Assembly: GCF_002575655.3 (NCBI RefSeq)
Contig: NC_053035.3
Location: 379,107,792 to 379,171,791, forward strand
Reading direction: 5' to 3'
DNA from: Aegilops tauschii subsp. strangulata
Taxonomy: Eukaryota; Streptophyta; Magnoliopsida; Poales; Poaceae
DNA length: 64,000 nucleotides
Under the pieces are notes generated by a model, which saw nothing but the letters and a program-made list of their open reading frames with translations, did not search any database and had not been told where the DNA came from. This document shows positions 47,045-59,060 of the stretch, piece after piece. Made by a program: the position numbers and the translations under genes. Every line of letters starts with the position of its first letter. Within the stretch, counting starts at the first letter, position 1.

Positions 47045-48980
47045 GAGGGCACGCCTGCAATATCAATAAGAGAGGGGATGGCTGCCTGTCTGTGCACGTG
47101 CGTGTGAGAGACGGGTCAGGAGGCATGCACGAATGATGAGGGGGGATGATATGGGTGTGGTTTGCAGACGTAACTACATAGGAAGATCAATCATCCTTTG
47201 TCAGAGAAAGGACAAACATAACTTGTGAGGTACGTCGATCGATGGGTGGGGGAAAATAGTTAAAGTCGACCAAGGTATATGTAGGGAGATCGATCGGTAT
47301 ACATGCATGTATGTGTTAGAAGCAAATAAGGCTCGGGGAGAAGGATAGAGAGAGAGGGATGCAGCTAGGAGGTGGTGTGAGAGGCATACTATATCGAGGG
47401 GGAAGGAGTGTGCGAGTACGAGATCGATGAAAAGAGGGGTGGGAGTGAGGCATGGATGGTGAGAAGAGAAGAGGGAAAGCTTGTGTTTGTGGTAGGCACA
47501 CCTGGCTAGAGAGGCATATCGATCGATGTGTGCCGTAAAGAAGGAGCTGGGGGCCTACACACACCATGGGTGAACGACCTAAAGTGAAAAGACGAATTTG
47601 CACGATGGAGCTAAAGAATACTGAGGGAGGGTGAGAGGGATGCGGGCGTGTGCATGCACGAGAGAAAGTTAGTGCTAGCTACAAAGATAAGAGGATTGTG
47701 TGGGTGTAAAAGACGAATAGAGATCATAATTCATTATAAAAAGTGAATTCGGATATTTGAAGAATTTATCATAGTGTTTTAAACCAACGCATGCGTGAAT
47801 ATATATAACGGTGATACACATGGTGTGGTTATGAACATGTTATACTACATATAATATATTTTATCTCTACTCTTATAAAAACAGAGTTGTTGATGAGGGT
47901 GTGCCTGCCATCCGGCAATATAGGCCGTCCGATTTATACCTGACGGATAGGAAGGAAACTATGGCAATTTTGAAAAAAGATACCCACACCCCTCTCCACA
48001 TTTGCAAATAAGGCCTCCCCTCGATCATCTTGATGTTCCGTGGAACGCATGGACATCTTGCTAGTACTACATATAATATATAGAACATTGATTATAATTT
48101 CGGCTAATGTGTGGCTTTTGCAGCTCACGGATAAATACTTGTCATAATGTAGGGGGCGGGGCACTATACTTTGTGTGATAAACACGGTGTACGTATGGAA
48201 CATGGTTTAGATTATGAATATATAGTTAGTACATCAAATGTACTATTATTTGGAATCAACATCAAGTGTATTCAAAAAATTGAATTCGAGTTCATATAGT
48301 ACACATAGTTCATATCTATCTCTATAGTAATCATGTGGTGTGTTGTTAAGGTAATACTCGAATGATGGTTGAAGTTGGCAACAATCATGATTGTAGATTC
48401 TTATTGAAATAGAGAAACGAATTCAAATTTAGTTCGAATTGCAGCGGTAGTATAGACATTTGGAATGCACTAAAATGTTGGTATGAGTAGGTTACATGCA
48501 TTATACAGCCAGCAAAAAAATTTAATTGGACATAACATGGATTCATAGCTTTGAATAGCATTTGTATAGTAAAACGGGATAAGACTCTCTCTTTGTGTGG
48601 TGTGAATAGTTTTATTTTTTTCGTTTTTCGTTGAGGGAGTGCGAATTGATTTGGTACGTACAAGTACAATATTGCACATTAGGCTTGTCCTCAAATTCAA
48701 CCCACGCCTTGTTATATCCCGAAAATTCAGATATCGTGCTCCCAAAACTGGCGGCTTCACAACCTGCACCTTGCTATCCCGAAATTACAACGCGCGCGAA
48801 AACTCCCTCCAGCTGCCAAATCCCGACACCCAAAATCCCCCTTCTAACCCTAAGCCGAAAGGGCCACTTATCGGTGGGGGTACTTTTGTAACACACCCTA
48901 CATTTTGGACAAGCGCGTCCCTAAGTCATGGTTCCCCGCTCCCATTGCCTATTTTTCGCCATGCGAAATCCCAGGTCGCC
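47045..48980. other. CACTA interior, non-coding
   Basis: Purine-rich sequence with many GATCGATCG words (47220-47530), then AT-rich sequence (47730-48640). Short frames only; no conserved motif. From about 48700 the sequence becomes C-rich and leads into the CACTA accessory gene region. Confidence 0.5.
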
Positions 48981-48989
48981 ATAACCTAT

Positions 48990-51900
48990 CCGCTCCAGCC
49001 GTGAACCCCCACCCTCCTCTGTCCGCCACCTCACCGCAGCCCAGCCGGAGCCTCTTCCCCGACGACGTCGTCCACCGCAACAGCTCGACGTCCCTCATCC
49101 ACCTCCCCGGATGAGGATCCTTTGCCCATCTCGTCGTCCCGCCGGTTCAAACACCCCGTCCTCCACCTCCAACAAGCTACTCCGACGATTGCCTCGTCTA
49201 TCGCGGCTGCTCCATCCCCACAGCCGCCTTAACTTGGTTCGTCGGAACCGCATCATCCTCACCGACTGCTCGGACGAAGCCGAGGCCTACTCGGCGCCAC
49301 CAAATAGGTTGTACACTCGTCGCATCGCACCTTCTCCTTAACTCGACCTCCCGGCACCGACGGTGCTCCATCCTGCACCCCCATGGAGCGGCTACCTCGA
49401 AGCCGGCGCCGCGGGCGACATCTCCACGGCGGCTCTCCCCTAGTGCGAGGCCCCTTCGGCGGCGGCGGCCATACTAGCCGGATCTGCTGCTGCTGCTCCG
49501 GCTCTCGCTCGCTCGCTCACGCTGCTGCTGCTGCTGCTCTGGCTCTCGCTCGCTCGCGCTGATGTTGCTGCTCCGGCTCTCGCTCGCTCGCTCGCACTGC
49601 TGCTGCTGCTCTCCCCCTCGCTCGTGCTGCTGCTCTGCTCCGATTTAGCTACACTTCAGTCGATTGAATCGACTTTTGGGTCAGTCGATTTTCAGGGGGT
49701 GGGGGGGGCTCTCGCCGGAGTTAAGGAAGAAGCACCCACAGCGGGGAGGGGGGATCGCCGGAGAGGTACCCCACTGTCTATCTTAGGGTTCAGGGAGGGG
49801 GCGGTGGTCGTCCTCGGTGGGGGCGCGGTGGTGGGGTGGTGGCGTGGGGATCGCCGGAGAAAAAGCTCGCCGCTGGGGGGCCTAGAGGGCTCGCCGGGGC
49901 GGCGGCGGACCGGCGGTGGGGAGTTGTTTCGGGGCGGCGAGGCGACGGCGGACCAGCGGTAGGGAATTGTTTCGGGGCGGCGAGGCGGTGCGGGGGCTGG
50001 CGGTTCGGCCAGTGGTGGTTGGCGGCTCAGGGGGGTGCAGGTTGAAGATGAACTGCAGGCCCTCCCTAAACTACATGTGAAGTGCCTCTCTGCTACCATT
50101 GCGTTCAGTTTCGACAGTAACATTCAGATTCCACAGTAAATTTCAGTTTCGACAGTTAAATTCTGAGTCAACAGTTTTTACCTCATCTATTGTAGTCAGG
50201 TGGTTTTTGGTGGTAATGTATTTTACATCATCTATAGGAGATGCTATTAGAATCCCACTTGAGATTAACGATGTTTGTCTTGTGCTGCTTCAGCCTCGAC
50301 GTCTTACGGCTCACCGGAGCTGCTCCAACGATGGAACGATCCATCACAACGGAGCAGTGCCCTAGACGTCGTCTACAGATTCCACAGATTTTCCTCCACA
50401 CCTCTGACAGCCATCTCTGCCTCAACTTCTTTAGCGACCAACCCAATGATGCTGAGGTCGACACGGCTACGGCAAAGAGGTTGTACACTTGTCGCATCAC
50501 TTATTACTCTACATTCATGTCGATCCATTAGGGCTATTTTGGTTCAGCGGAAAAACATAGCAATAAGAAATTTTCCTATGGCACTCTACTATTCAATTAT
50601 TCATGCATTTTGTTGAAAGGAATGGAGCAAAACATCCACCTGGACCTACTTTTCAAAATCCTATGCATGAAAACAAGACCAAGTGCATTAGTGACAGAAT
50701 AACATTCTAACTTTACACGCTTTCATATGGTTTCACTTTATTTTTGCCATGTTTCTTTGCATTCCTCTGCTCCTCCAATTCCTGTGAACCAAACACCCAA
50801 GTTGACAGAAATCCTGTGTTCACAAATGCTCTATTTCCCATGTGCATTCCTAACCTATTCTGGTGTTCTCCTCCTATCCCCGCATTTTTAGAATCATGCA
50901 AGCCAAGCGAGCCCTTACAGAATTACTTCAGTTACAGGTAGGTGTCGAAGAAAACTTTGTGTGGTTTGTCCTGCTCCTGCCACGACGTCGTCCACCTCAC
51001 CTGAGCTGCTCCATCGATAGAAGCATCTACCAAACAAGACATCACGACTCCTAGCCGTCTTTCACCGCCTCAGATCTCCTTCCCTGCCGCCAGCACCCAC
51101 CGCAATGGTATCACCATCATTGACTCAGCAGATGAACCTGAGGAGTACACTGGTCCACAAGAGAGGTCGCACTCTTTTGTTTCTGCTTATGTTATGCATT
51201 GCTTAATATTACCTGCTACTTTATTGTCCTGTTCACCTCTTAGACTCCAAGTCAGGTCCAAATTGATGTTCAAACTTGAGTTCTAAATTAGTTGTGGGGC
51301 ACATATCGAGGTAGCAATGAATAGTATCTCTGTCTAATATCTGGTTCACCTAGGGTATGCCTATGTTGTTCATCTTGGGGGGGGGAAACAAATAGTAAAG
51401 CAATCATTATTTGTTTTTTATTAAATTAAAGCAATCATCAGCCTGCTATCATAATTTTTGTATCCATCCACTGGTTGTTACCATTACTCTAGATTTCTGC
51501 ATGCTCTCCTTACATAATCTCACTATATTTTTTTTGTATGCATGTCAGACATTGTACACAGTCATGCTGAACATGTCGAGAAAAAGAGAGAAGTTTTGCG
51601 CGGCAATACAATGTCATGCAGACATCGCTCCATGGTGGGTTCAATGGCAAACCCTCCCCCCCCTCTCCAGATTGTAATCCAGAGGAAGATATCTGTTCTG
51701 AGGCGGATTTAGACGCAGCTGGCCACTCCTATTTACCCCCCAAGGTGTTTTCTCTAACTTGGCATGATGATGTTAGTCATATCATGCATATGTTGCCTTG
51801 CAGTGCCTATTTCGACATCATATATGTCATCTGCTTAGTTTAGACATGTTATGTAATGCCACCTATTTAGTTTCAATATCATATATGGGAATTATGCAGT

Positions 51901-54560
51901 CTCATGTGTTTTAGCCAGCCATAATATATGTGAAATGTGCAATGCCATCCTGTTTAACCAGGCATCATATATTTGAATGATATCTTGCCCATCCTTTTCT
52001 TCATTACATTTCCATTTGTCGACAATGTTTGTACATTAAACTACTCTTCCTGTGAATCAGCCATTTGAGTGGGTGATGGAAAAATCTGGAGTGAAAACAA
52101 GGCCTTCAGAGAAGACAGTGCTACCTGTCGAAGCAGATCTCTTGCTGGGTCCCGATAGCTCCTCGGTGATGGATTCAGAGACAGATGACCAGTCCTATTC
52201 CCCCATCGAGGTGTATGCTCTAACTTGGCACGGTTATACTGCTCATATCATGCATATGGTGTCTTGCATTGCATAGTTTATACATCATATACACAATATT
52301 CAACACCATGTTCTTAGTTCAGACATCATATATGCGAATGCCCTCTGCTTAGCATATAAATCACATATGTGAATTAAATCATGCGATCCTAATTACTTAG
52401 ATAACATGTATGTGAATTATGTCATGCGATCCTGTTTAGTTAGTCATCATATCGTTGAATTATGTTATGCTATGATATCCAGTTTAGATAAACATCATAT
52501 ATGTGAAATTATGTCATGCTATCCATTTTAGTTAAACAATATACATGTCAACTATTTCATGCACTCTTTTTTCCACACTATGCATGTATTGCATCTGTCT
52601 CTCATACAATGTATGTACATTCAACTATGTTTCATGTTTATCAGCCATTTGAATTGGAGCGGGTGATGGCAGTATCTAGTGGAGTAAAAACACGGTCTTC
52701 AAATAAAACAGTGCTACCTCTTGGTGGAGATAGCACCCCGGTTGTATATGCACGAGAACCAGCCCTACCACACATAACCCAGACTCTCGCAGATTTTACC
52801 CCTACTGCGATGGACAGAGAACCAGCTTCACCCAATCTAACCCCAACCCCAGCAGATAGTAACCCAGTTCCTGTTGACACAACACCATCTCCACCATAGA
52901 GCTCCCAAACAAGAGCAGTTAGTAAGGCAGCTCCAGTGCCCAAAGTGCCAGTACTACCACGGCGAACCCCAACTCCACCAGTTAGTACACCTATTCCTGT
53001 GGAGGAAGCACAACCAGCCATTCATAGTTTAGCATCTATCGCATTTGATGTTGTTAAATCCTATGTGCGTATCTTCCCATCATGGAAATATTATACTGAA
53101 GATGAAGGAAAATGCCAGTTGCAGGTGTTTGTCCAGGAGTTATGTGTAAGTAATGTTATTCATGGCAATTACTTTGCTTTGTCCCATACATTCTACCTCC
53201 ATGATGGTTATAATAGCGCAAATTTTCCCATTTTTCTCTATAGAGAAGGACCGATTTGGAAACTCAGGATGAGGTAACGTGTGCTAATACCTCTGCTATC
53301 TTCAAGAATGCTTGGTGGCAGTATCGGAATTACCAGAAGAAAACGTACTTCACTGGCAAAGAAACTCATCAAATTCCCTTACGTTCTCCCGAGTCACATT
53401 TACTGGACGATGACTAGGAACGCCTTGTTCTGTACTGGTCCCGAACCAAGAATATGGTAAGGTATATGAGCTCACTTTATTTTAAGTACTATATGCTTGC
53501 ATCTTACTGTACTCTGTTCATGTAGAACAAGTGCTTAAACCTGAAGAACAATTGTTCTCATTTAAGATTCCATTGTTATCATGCATACTGGTTTGCTCTT
53601 GTATCACTGTATTTACTCATATAAACTTATTTTTAAATTGAACGATCCAATGGAAACTCCAATGGCACAACAGGTATGTTTACACATGTTTCTTTAACAT
53701 GTTTTCTCTTATAAATAGCTCGGTTGATTTCAATTTCAATTGTGTATACAGTTGACTTCTCATATAATGCACATTACTAGCGTCACAATAGGCCAATAGT
53801 GTTGTTGTACATGTAGACTCGTGGTAGCCACCTGAAATCTTGTTGTGCCGTGTAGTTTCCCATGCTTTGTATTCTTCAGTGCTGCTTTCTCTTGAACTGA
53901 TATGATTTGAACCGTGTCTCTATTTTGATTTGGCAAGACAATGCAGTGACCATAGGACATAGATATATGTTTGTTTGATGTTTTTATAATGTACTACTTG
54001 GCAATAGAAGACTTGGTAGTTTAATCTTGTCCACCTTACTAATGAACTAGTTCACCGAAATGAGTTTCATATGCTAGTACATGCTAAACTTGTTATGTGT
54101 CTGCTTGTTTCTTCTTTTAGAATGCTGACAGAATCTTGGGGAAGAGTGCCTTATTAAGCAATGGTAAAGGAAGTAATGCAGATAAGGTTCAGGATAGCGA
54201 GACATCCTTGTTGGTCTCCAACAAAGCTGAAAAACAGCTAAGGTAAACTATCTTAAAGACAGTGAGACAACCCCAAAGTCCTATCTTGGTTTACTGTTCG
54301 AGTTACTGGCCACTACCGCTTCCACAAGCTATTCAAACTCACTGTCTGAATCAGTTCGGTTTCTTGAGTCTCAACTACAAGCTGAAAGGCATCGATCAGC
54401 TGTGCTGCGACAAGAAGCGGAAGGACTGCGGAAGTCCCTGGAGCATTCAGATGCATACTTTCTGGTGCAACAGCAAGCGTTGGAGGATTTTAGCACCAAA
54501 CAGGACAAAGCTAATAAGCTTATTGCCAGCATGGTGGATATCCAGGATAATGTTTCTTGA
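48990..54560 (+). pseudogene. CACTA accessory gene (ORF1-like) with Ptta/En/Spm transposase-type segment, broken
   Basis: Best-resolved exons: 52061-52210 (PFEWVMEKSGVKTRPSEKTV), 52645-53145 (PFELERVMAVSSGVKTRSS, a Pro/Thr-rich stretch, WKYYTEDEGKCQLQVFVQEL), 53244-53456 (RTDLETQDEVTCANTSAIFK, AWWQYRNYQKKTYFTGK), 54121-54242 and 54249-54560 (LFELLATTASTSYSNSLSES and a coiled-coil end, stop at 54558). The WWQYRNYQKKTYFTGK segment resembles the plant Ptta/En/Spm transposase family found in grass CACTA elements. In-frame stops lie at 52897-52899 and 53415-53417, and the frame slips at about 54245. Earlier Ser/Pro-rich exons around 49000-49340, 50270-50490, 50980-51170 and 51549-51744 look like diverged repeats of one exon. 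It probably encoded a DNA-binding helper of transposition. The catalytic transposase is absent from the window. Confidence 0.65.
49480..49650 (+). repeat. Minisatellite, CTGCTG plus GGCTCTCGCTCGCTCG units
   Basis: Four or five imperfect copies of an approximately 45-bp unit made of CTGCTGCTGCTGCT and (C/T)GGCTCTCGCTCGCTCG. It sits in the leader or first intron of the CACTA accessory gene. Confidence 0.8.
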
Positions 54561-54884
54561 GCTCTTCTGAAGTTGTTTCAGTTATGGACTTGTTTTGATG
54601 CCGCGTTTTTTGCACTGGTGGCCAATTTTGACGACCAGTGTATGTAATACGCTGCTTTGTTCCCTATATTTGCACTGGTGGCGAACTTTGATGCCCAATG
54701 GATGTAATATGTGTAATAGCTGTAATAGGCTAGCGTTAGTTGCTTGCTTATTTATTTCCTTATTGCCTTGTTTAGTTGTTTGCTTGTAGTCACTGCAGTT
54801 CTTTTTCCGCGTTTTTCTAGTGGCCACAATAACCTATTTGTGGTAACTAGGCCACAATAATCACGGCAACACACAGATTGTTGT
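54561..54884 (+). other. 3' flank of the CACTA accessory gene
   Basis: A short direct duplication (TTTGCACTGGTGGCCAATTT at 54609 and TTTGCACTGGTGGCGAACTT at 54669) lies in the likely 3' untranslated region. No gene. Confidence 0.5.
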
Positions 54885-55085
54885 AACCATGGGCCTCCTG
54901 CGGGCCATAGGATCCATGGCCTTCTAGGGGCCATAGGATCCATGGGCCTTCTACGGGCCGTAGGATCCATGGACTTTCTACAGGCCGTATGATCCATGGG
55001 CCTTCTACGGGCCGTAGGATCCATTTGTCTTCTATGGGCCGTAGGATCCATTGGTCGTCTACGGGCCGTAGGATCCATTAATAGG
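54885..55085 (+). repeat. Tandem array, approximately 28-bp unit GGATCCATGGGCCTTCTACG
   Basis: Six or seven copies of a 28-bp unit (GGGCCGTAGGATCCATGGGC plus CTTCTAC) run in tandem with few changes. This is a subterminal array of the CACTA element. The minus-strand frame MDPTARRRPMDPTA is a product of the repeat. Confidence 0.9.
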
Positions 55086-56053
55086 CCGTATTTGATAATG
55101 CTATGAAAACAGCCCAACGGGTTAATGGACCACAAACAGGCCGAATGTAACCACGGGCTGAATTTGGCCCACAAATGGAACAGGCCGGTAACGGACCTTA
55201 ACTAACCGAATTCTAGAAATGAGCCCAAGAATAAATGGGCCCTTAGAAGGCCAAAAGTTAACATGGGCTGGAAATGGCCGACGGAATAATGGGTTGTTAA
55301 TGGGTATAAAGCAATACACTGTTCATTATGGGCCAGTTTCATCTCGGGCCTTTAATGGGCCCAGAGTTACAAAGGGGCTCATATGGGCTGAAAGACATCA
55401 TGGGCCATACATGGCCGGAAGTTACAACGGGCTGGAATCATATTGGACGGCCCAGATGAAGCTACTTGGCTTAATTCCGATAGGCCATAACGGGTCGGGA
55501 GTTAGCGGGCCGTAAATGGGCTATATACGAACAGGCCGTTAACATGTTTTTCGTGGGCCGGCCCATTACCTTTTGACCAAGTCAAACGAGCCGGAGTTTT
55601 CACCAGAATGGGCCTCTGTTGGGCCGTGCCACATGTCGACGTATCATAGGCGCCTCCTGTCCAATGAGTGGATGACATCTATCCCAACGGTGAGCCAACA
55701 CGTGTTTCCTCTGGCCAATGAGAATTTTACACGTGGAAAATCCCCATTGGTCCGGGCTGTTAACGGGTTATCAGATCCAAAACCAGACCCGATACTTAAC
55801 AGCGACCTGTTACAGTGGATGCCACGTGTCGGTTACCCTTGACGAGAACACTTCCATGACGCGCCATTTATCATCATGGAAGTGGACACTTACGTGATGA
55901 TAATTTCGGTAATGTCATGGAACACTTCTACGACAGCACATGTATGACTATCATGATTCTGTCATAAAATCGTCATGGATGTACATGCATGACAGAAAAC
56001 GTGACCTACTATGACAAACACGTATCATCACAGAAGTGTATTCTTTTGTAGTG
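55086..56053 (+). repeat. CACTA right subterminal region and terminal inverted repeat
   Basis: Degenerate ATGGGC/GGGCCG/AACGGGC words (55090-55560) are followed by TCATGACA/CATGGAA/TATGAC words in both orientations (55840-56035) and the terminal TTTTGTAGTG ending at 56053. Confidence 0.8.
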
Positions 56054-56290
56054 CATGATGTATCTCCACCATGAATACAAACACAAAGTAGGACGCGGGG
56101 TATTATTTGTCACCGGAGGCCCGAACCTTGGTAAAACTGTGTGTACAGGCTCCGTTCTGGTACTTCCGGCCACATTTACCACCCTACCGAGGGTACTGAT
56201 GACTTTCCAATCCGGCACCTACAACCATAAAGAAAGCATTAATGTAGACTACATTAAGTACAGAAGTCGACATACAACAATTGGGTAGCA
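56054..56290 (+). repeat. Gypsy LTR-like block, right half resumed after the CACTA element
   Basis: It starts with the CAT target duplication, then CAAACACAAAGTAGGACG, CACCGGAGGCCCGAACC and GGTAAAACTGTGTGTAC. This is the same kind of R/U5 tract as at 10866-10950, so it plausibly continues the sequence that stops at 11563. Confidence 0.55.
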
Positions 56291-56572
56291 ATGACGCACG
56301 CATTATTACAAAAGGCGACATTATTTGACTACATATCTTGATAAACTAAGAAACGACGAATAAGTATGATGTACTTTTGTTATTGCTGCATATCCAATAT
56401 CTATATGCTTGAATTTATTAGGAAAGATCGGATACGACATAACCTAAAAATATATTCTCATTAATTTGCTTTACATGGACAGTTGGATCCCATATCTACA
56501 TGGTACAAATACATTGCTCTTCTCCCTCGCCCTCCCATACATACATTTAGAGTTCACACTTTCCCTTCTGTT
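56291..56572. other. Upstream flank of the MYB pseudogene
   Basis: AT-rich sequence with no repeat signature that I recognise. It could hold the promoter of the MYB gene, but no convincing TATA box stands out. Confidence 0.4.
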
Positions 56573-57951
56573 ATGGCATCCAACTCTCCTTGGTCTGCCA
56601 TGAAGGCAGGAGTCGAGGTAGAGGACCAGGAGCCAGTCATCACTGGGTTCAACAACAACGACCGTAGCTACAATGGTGTCAATCACGACAAGAACAAGAA
56701 GCCTGACAGTTTGGAGCTCCGCCTATGGTGGCCTTGTGAGACTATGCAACAGGTATGTACTTGTGTGTTTATCTTGTAGTGGATATGCCTATGATGCAGT
56801 GTTAAGAGAGGAATTGAATGGTCCAAAGGAGTAGGAGGTCACAACTCACCATAAATGACACCAATTTGTGTTTTTTCTCCATAGGAGGATATACGAGTCA
56901 TGCAAAAAGGCAAGAAGGTGACGCTGCCAGTGGGGAATAAGGTGAAGGTGCCAGAGAATGGGATGTCCATCCATCAATCGGTGATCGTACCAAGCGCCAG
57001 AAAGTATTGGACCGACGATGAACATAAGTAATTGATTTTGCATACTTCCTCATTTGTCATCAAGTTCCTCCAATCAAGCTAATTTATTAAGAATTGTCTC
57101 AGAATTGACTTATGAGATGGGATGTTTTTTCGTTGTACTTCTAAATATAAAAATTGAATGCTTTAGTTTCACATCTATGGGAATGATAATTTTTAGTAAA
57201 CTTGTGTTCATCCTTTTATTTGTCCTATCAAGTTTATGTTTAAAAATGGTACTTTCAGTTGATTCTATAATCTTTTACTAGATTGTTCAGCTTCCCTTTA
57301 AAGTTAATGGAATTGGTCTTTTCCTAAATGGATAGCATGATTCAATAGTTTGTCTTGCTAAAATATGTTATAATTGCAAGTGTAAACATGATATGACTAT
57401 TAGACATCAGTATGGCCATAGTAATTATTCAATGCTTACTCATGTACATTCATTTGCTTTCATGTATTAAATCGTAGAATCATATAATCAAACAGTTGTC
57501 ATTGACATGGTTAGAGTGAGTGTGTATGTTTCTATATGAAAATATTTGCATGTTTCACGTCTCAAACTATTTCATTTACTAATTTTAATTTTTATGTGAA
57601 AATATAAATTTTTGTGTCCACCCATATCTAAAAACTATGTTTATTAGGTACAAGCTACCTCTACTAATGAATGAATAGTGTGTAGCTCTTTCGATAAACT
57701 AACTTATTCATATCTAACATGGTTATGCAAGGCTCTTTCTCCAAGGATTGGGTGCCTATGGGCGTGGAAAATGGAAGGAAATATCCACGCACTTTGTCAC
57801 CACCAAGACTCATGTGCAGGTTTCAAGTCACGCATAGAAATACTTCAGGAGGATAAAGAAAGGAGCACTAGAAAGGCAACGCTACAGCATCAACGACCTA
57901 GATCTCAAAATTGTCAAACCATGGACAATCCTAAATAACTCTAGTGCCTAA
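56573..57951 (+). pseudogene. SHAQKYF-type MYB-related gene with one stop in the signature motif
   Basis: Three exons, 56573-56752, 56885-57027 and 57732-57951, have GT...AG introns and join in frame to 180 codons ending TAA. Exon 1 gives MASNSPWSAMKAGVEVEDQE and ends LELRLWWPCETMQQ. Exon 2 ends ARKYWTDDEH. Exon 3 begins with K across the junction, LFLQGLGAYGRGKWKEIS, THFVTTKTHVQVSSHA, a stop, KYFRRIKKG. This is a single MYB/SANT repeat of the SHAQKYF class, normally a nuclear DNA-binding transcription factor. The stop TAG at 57835-57837 stands exactly where the family has CAG (Gln of SHAQKYF), a one-base C-to-T change; the frame downstream is otherwise open to KPWTILNNSSA. It lies between an LTR fragment and copia LTRs, so it may be a stranded or captured gene. 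The exon 1 start is uncertain (in-frame ATG also at 56483). Confidence 0.8.
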
Positions 57952-58460
57952 TGATTTCTCATCTTTGATGATGCTGATAGCTAGAACCAAAGTTTCGGCA
58001 TGAAAATCAGCATTAAGCCAAGTCCTCAGCCTGAATAACATTGCTCAGTTCTAGTACCATTCTCAAGGACATAGCCTCCAAAAAATAGTATCTTGTTGAA
58101 GAGAATATGTCTCAGTTACTATAATGGGAGAGTCGACCATATTGTGTGTTACTATTTACTATCTTTATATGAATATTGGAGTTAAACTTTAGGTGGTATC
58201 AATACAAATATGTGTTTTTTACTCTAACAGATGTCCAATGTGTTAACTACTTACTACATGCATTGGTAATATATAAATATTAGGGCCACCTAATCTTATT
58301 TAAATGTTCAAAAAAAATTCACATTTGAAGCATCCTTTTATTTTATAGTTTCTTGGTATTATAGTTCGTTGTTCAATTCACTTTTTTACGCTCCTAGACA
58401 TGAACTATGCATTTTGGTTTGGTTCTTCATACTCAAAGGATATAAATCATAGTAAATAGG
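57952..58460. other. Downstream flank of the MYB pseudogene, no gene
   Basis: AT-rich sequence, probably the former 3' untranslated region followed by unassigned sequence. Nothing further is recognised. Confidence 0.5.
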
Positions 58461-59060
58461 ATGCAACTCCTCCCCCCACATGGATTCATCCCCCACCCCC
58501 CCCCCCCCCCCACACACACACACAAGGAAAGGGGGCACCAACTCCTGTTGGGCCCTTGTGGTCCAAGTTACCTTCCACCTCTTGGCCTTTTATGGCCAGT
58601 TGATATTTAATTAAATATAAAAGCCTTCTAACAATTAATAGATCCTTTCATATATAATGTAACATCACTGAGAACATTTTCCACATATATATTAATTGTC
58701 GGTAATACCCGGTATTACCCCATAAACTCTGAAACCCTTCGGGTGACCCCGAAACGCTTCTGGTTCCTCTTGTAACTATTCTGAATATTAATGAAACAAA
58801 TCCACTAATAAATCCTTGATACTCTCGTCCTACTAACACTCAAAAAATCATGATTACCTTAAGATTGTGACCCCGTAGGTTCGGTAAGTCATAGATATGA
58901 ATGAAACTCCTTCGTTCAATGGTCGATAGTGGAATCGTGGACGTCCATATCAATCTCTATATTTACATGAACGGCATTCAAGTGAACCACTTGGTTATCA
59001 TGTGATGTCCCCTTTGCTTCGTGATACTCTACAAAACCCGGGGCATCAGTATGCTCCTGA
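58461..59060 (-). repeat. Copia LTR fragment, minus strand
   Basis: On the minus strand it reads AACCAGAAGCGTTTCGGGGT, GGGTAATACCGGGTATTACC and ACCCGAAGGGTTTC, the style of Triticeae copia LTRs. Near 58496-58523 a C run of about 16 passes into (CA)n. Neither end is proven. Confidence 0.5.

Larger units (their letters stand above)
11564..56053 (+). mobile_element. CACTA DNA transposon, 44.5 kb including nested insertions
   Basis: The left end is CACTACAAAAAAAGACAC. The right end, reverse complemented, is CACTACAAAAGAATACAC. The trinucleotide CAT flanks both ends (11561-11563 and 56054-56056), as expected for CACTA insertion. Subterminal TATGACA/TCATGACA words occur near both ends. About 21 kb is accounted for by nested elements between 24.5 and 47.0 kb, leaving roughly 24 kb of candidate CACTA sequence, long but within the plausible range. 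The right part holds a broken accessory gene of the CACTA/En-Spm type. I see no catalytic transposase, so this copy could move only in trans, if at all. Orientation is assigned from the accessory gene. Confidence 0.75.

Noticed and set aside
54752..55174. Minus-strand frame with repeated MDPTARRRP
   Set aside because: A product of the 28-bp GGATCCATGGGC array in the CACTA subterminal region.
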